In this document: piece after piece, positions 54,215 to 54,238 of the stretch
How the letters are laid out: the number at the start of each line of letters is the position of its first letter
How positions within the stretch are numbered: the first letter of the stretch is position 1
NCBI GenBank assembly: GCA_947428835.1
Contig: CANENE010000013.1
Span: 1-54,238 of the forward strand
Source: an uncultured bacterium
GTDB taxonomy: Bacteria; Cyanobacteriota; Vampirovibrionia; Gastranaerophilales; Gastranaerophilaceae
Length of the DNA: 54,238 nt
Direction: 5' to 3'
Made by a program: the position numbers and the translations under genes
The notes under the pieces: model-generated
What the model was told of the DNA's origin: nothing
Seen by the model: the letters and a program-made list of their open reading frames with translations, nothing else
Database searches by the model: none

Positions 54215-54238
54215 CTCTAGTAACTCACGAAATAACCA

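Larger units (their letters stand above)
53944..54238. other. Gene-free right end with dispersed repeats
   Basis: Contains a rearranged copy of the composite repeat (53972-54112) and a long inverted repeat (54131-54214). No plausible ORF or RNA gene. Confidence 0.65.

Overview
The window is AT-rich, gene-dense bacterial chromosome with a Gram-negative-type envelope (TolC/MacAB export, a TonB-like protein, LL-diaminopimelate aminotransferase, UDP-MurNAc pathway). A cyanobacterial-type lysine route (DapL), two-subunit glycyl-tRNA synthetase, AT-rich codon use, rubredoxin, no photosynthesis genes, and several proteins with an N/S/T-rich leader ending in a short SF-x-G-like motif together suggest a non-photosynthetic relative of Cyanobacteria (Melainabacteria/Vampirovibrionia, Gastranaerophilales-like). 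This is inference from gene content; no 16S is present.

Layout. 1-5.3 kb (+): a 5'-truncated Clp/FtsH-like protein whose second AAA domain looks ATPase-dead but whose M41 zinc site is intact, then a CooC/MinD-like ATPase, folD, alr and gcvH. 5.4-11.4 kb (-): a large low-complexity protein, tRNA-Gly, dapL, and a zinc-finger/TonB-like membrane protein. 11.6-17.7 kb (+): glyS, nusB, ftsY, comEC in overlapping order. 17.7-21.5 kb (-): grpE, dnaJ, a beta-propeller protein and an O-methyltransferase behind one clear promoter. 21.5-24.1 kb: an accessory-looking patch with a two-domain Cys-rich prepilin-like protein, a divergent XRE regulator, a perfect 20-bp palindrome between them, and dispersed repeats. 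24.1-27.0 kb (-): rpmG, tRNA-Trp, secE, nusG, rplK, rplA, then a GtrA-like gene where rplJ/rplL usually sit. 27.2-29.9 kb (-): MATE transporter and GlcD-type flavoprotein. 29.9-41.1 kb (+): small secreted protein, dnaA, a glycosyltransferase, murC-murB-ddl-ftsQ, ribH, two unrecognised genes and rseP. 41.1-46.0 kb (+): TolC-MacA-MacB export system. 46.0-49.5 kb: a kinase-like protein (-), tRNA-Lys with a duplicated fragment, a 16-cysteine secreted protein, an unknown leader-type protein and rubredoxin. 49.6-53.9 kb (+): an unknown C-terminal-anchored protein, then tig-clpP-clpX. The right end holds dispersed palindromic repeats.

Most genes are housekeeping: translation, protein targeting and folding, proteolysis, cell wall and replication initiation. 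The points most worth a second look are the minimal protein-kinase-like protein carrying the leader motif (45990-47069), the protease-intact but ATPase-dead Clp/FtsH chimera at the left edge, the palindrome/XRE/prepilin module, a DnaA with an altered DNA-recognition signature, and the tRNA-Lys fragment duplication.
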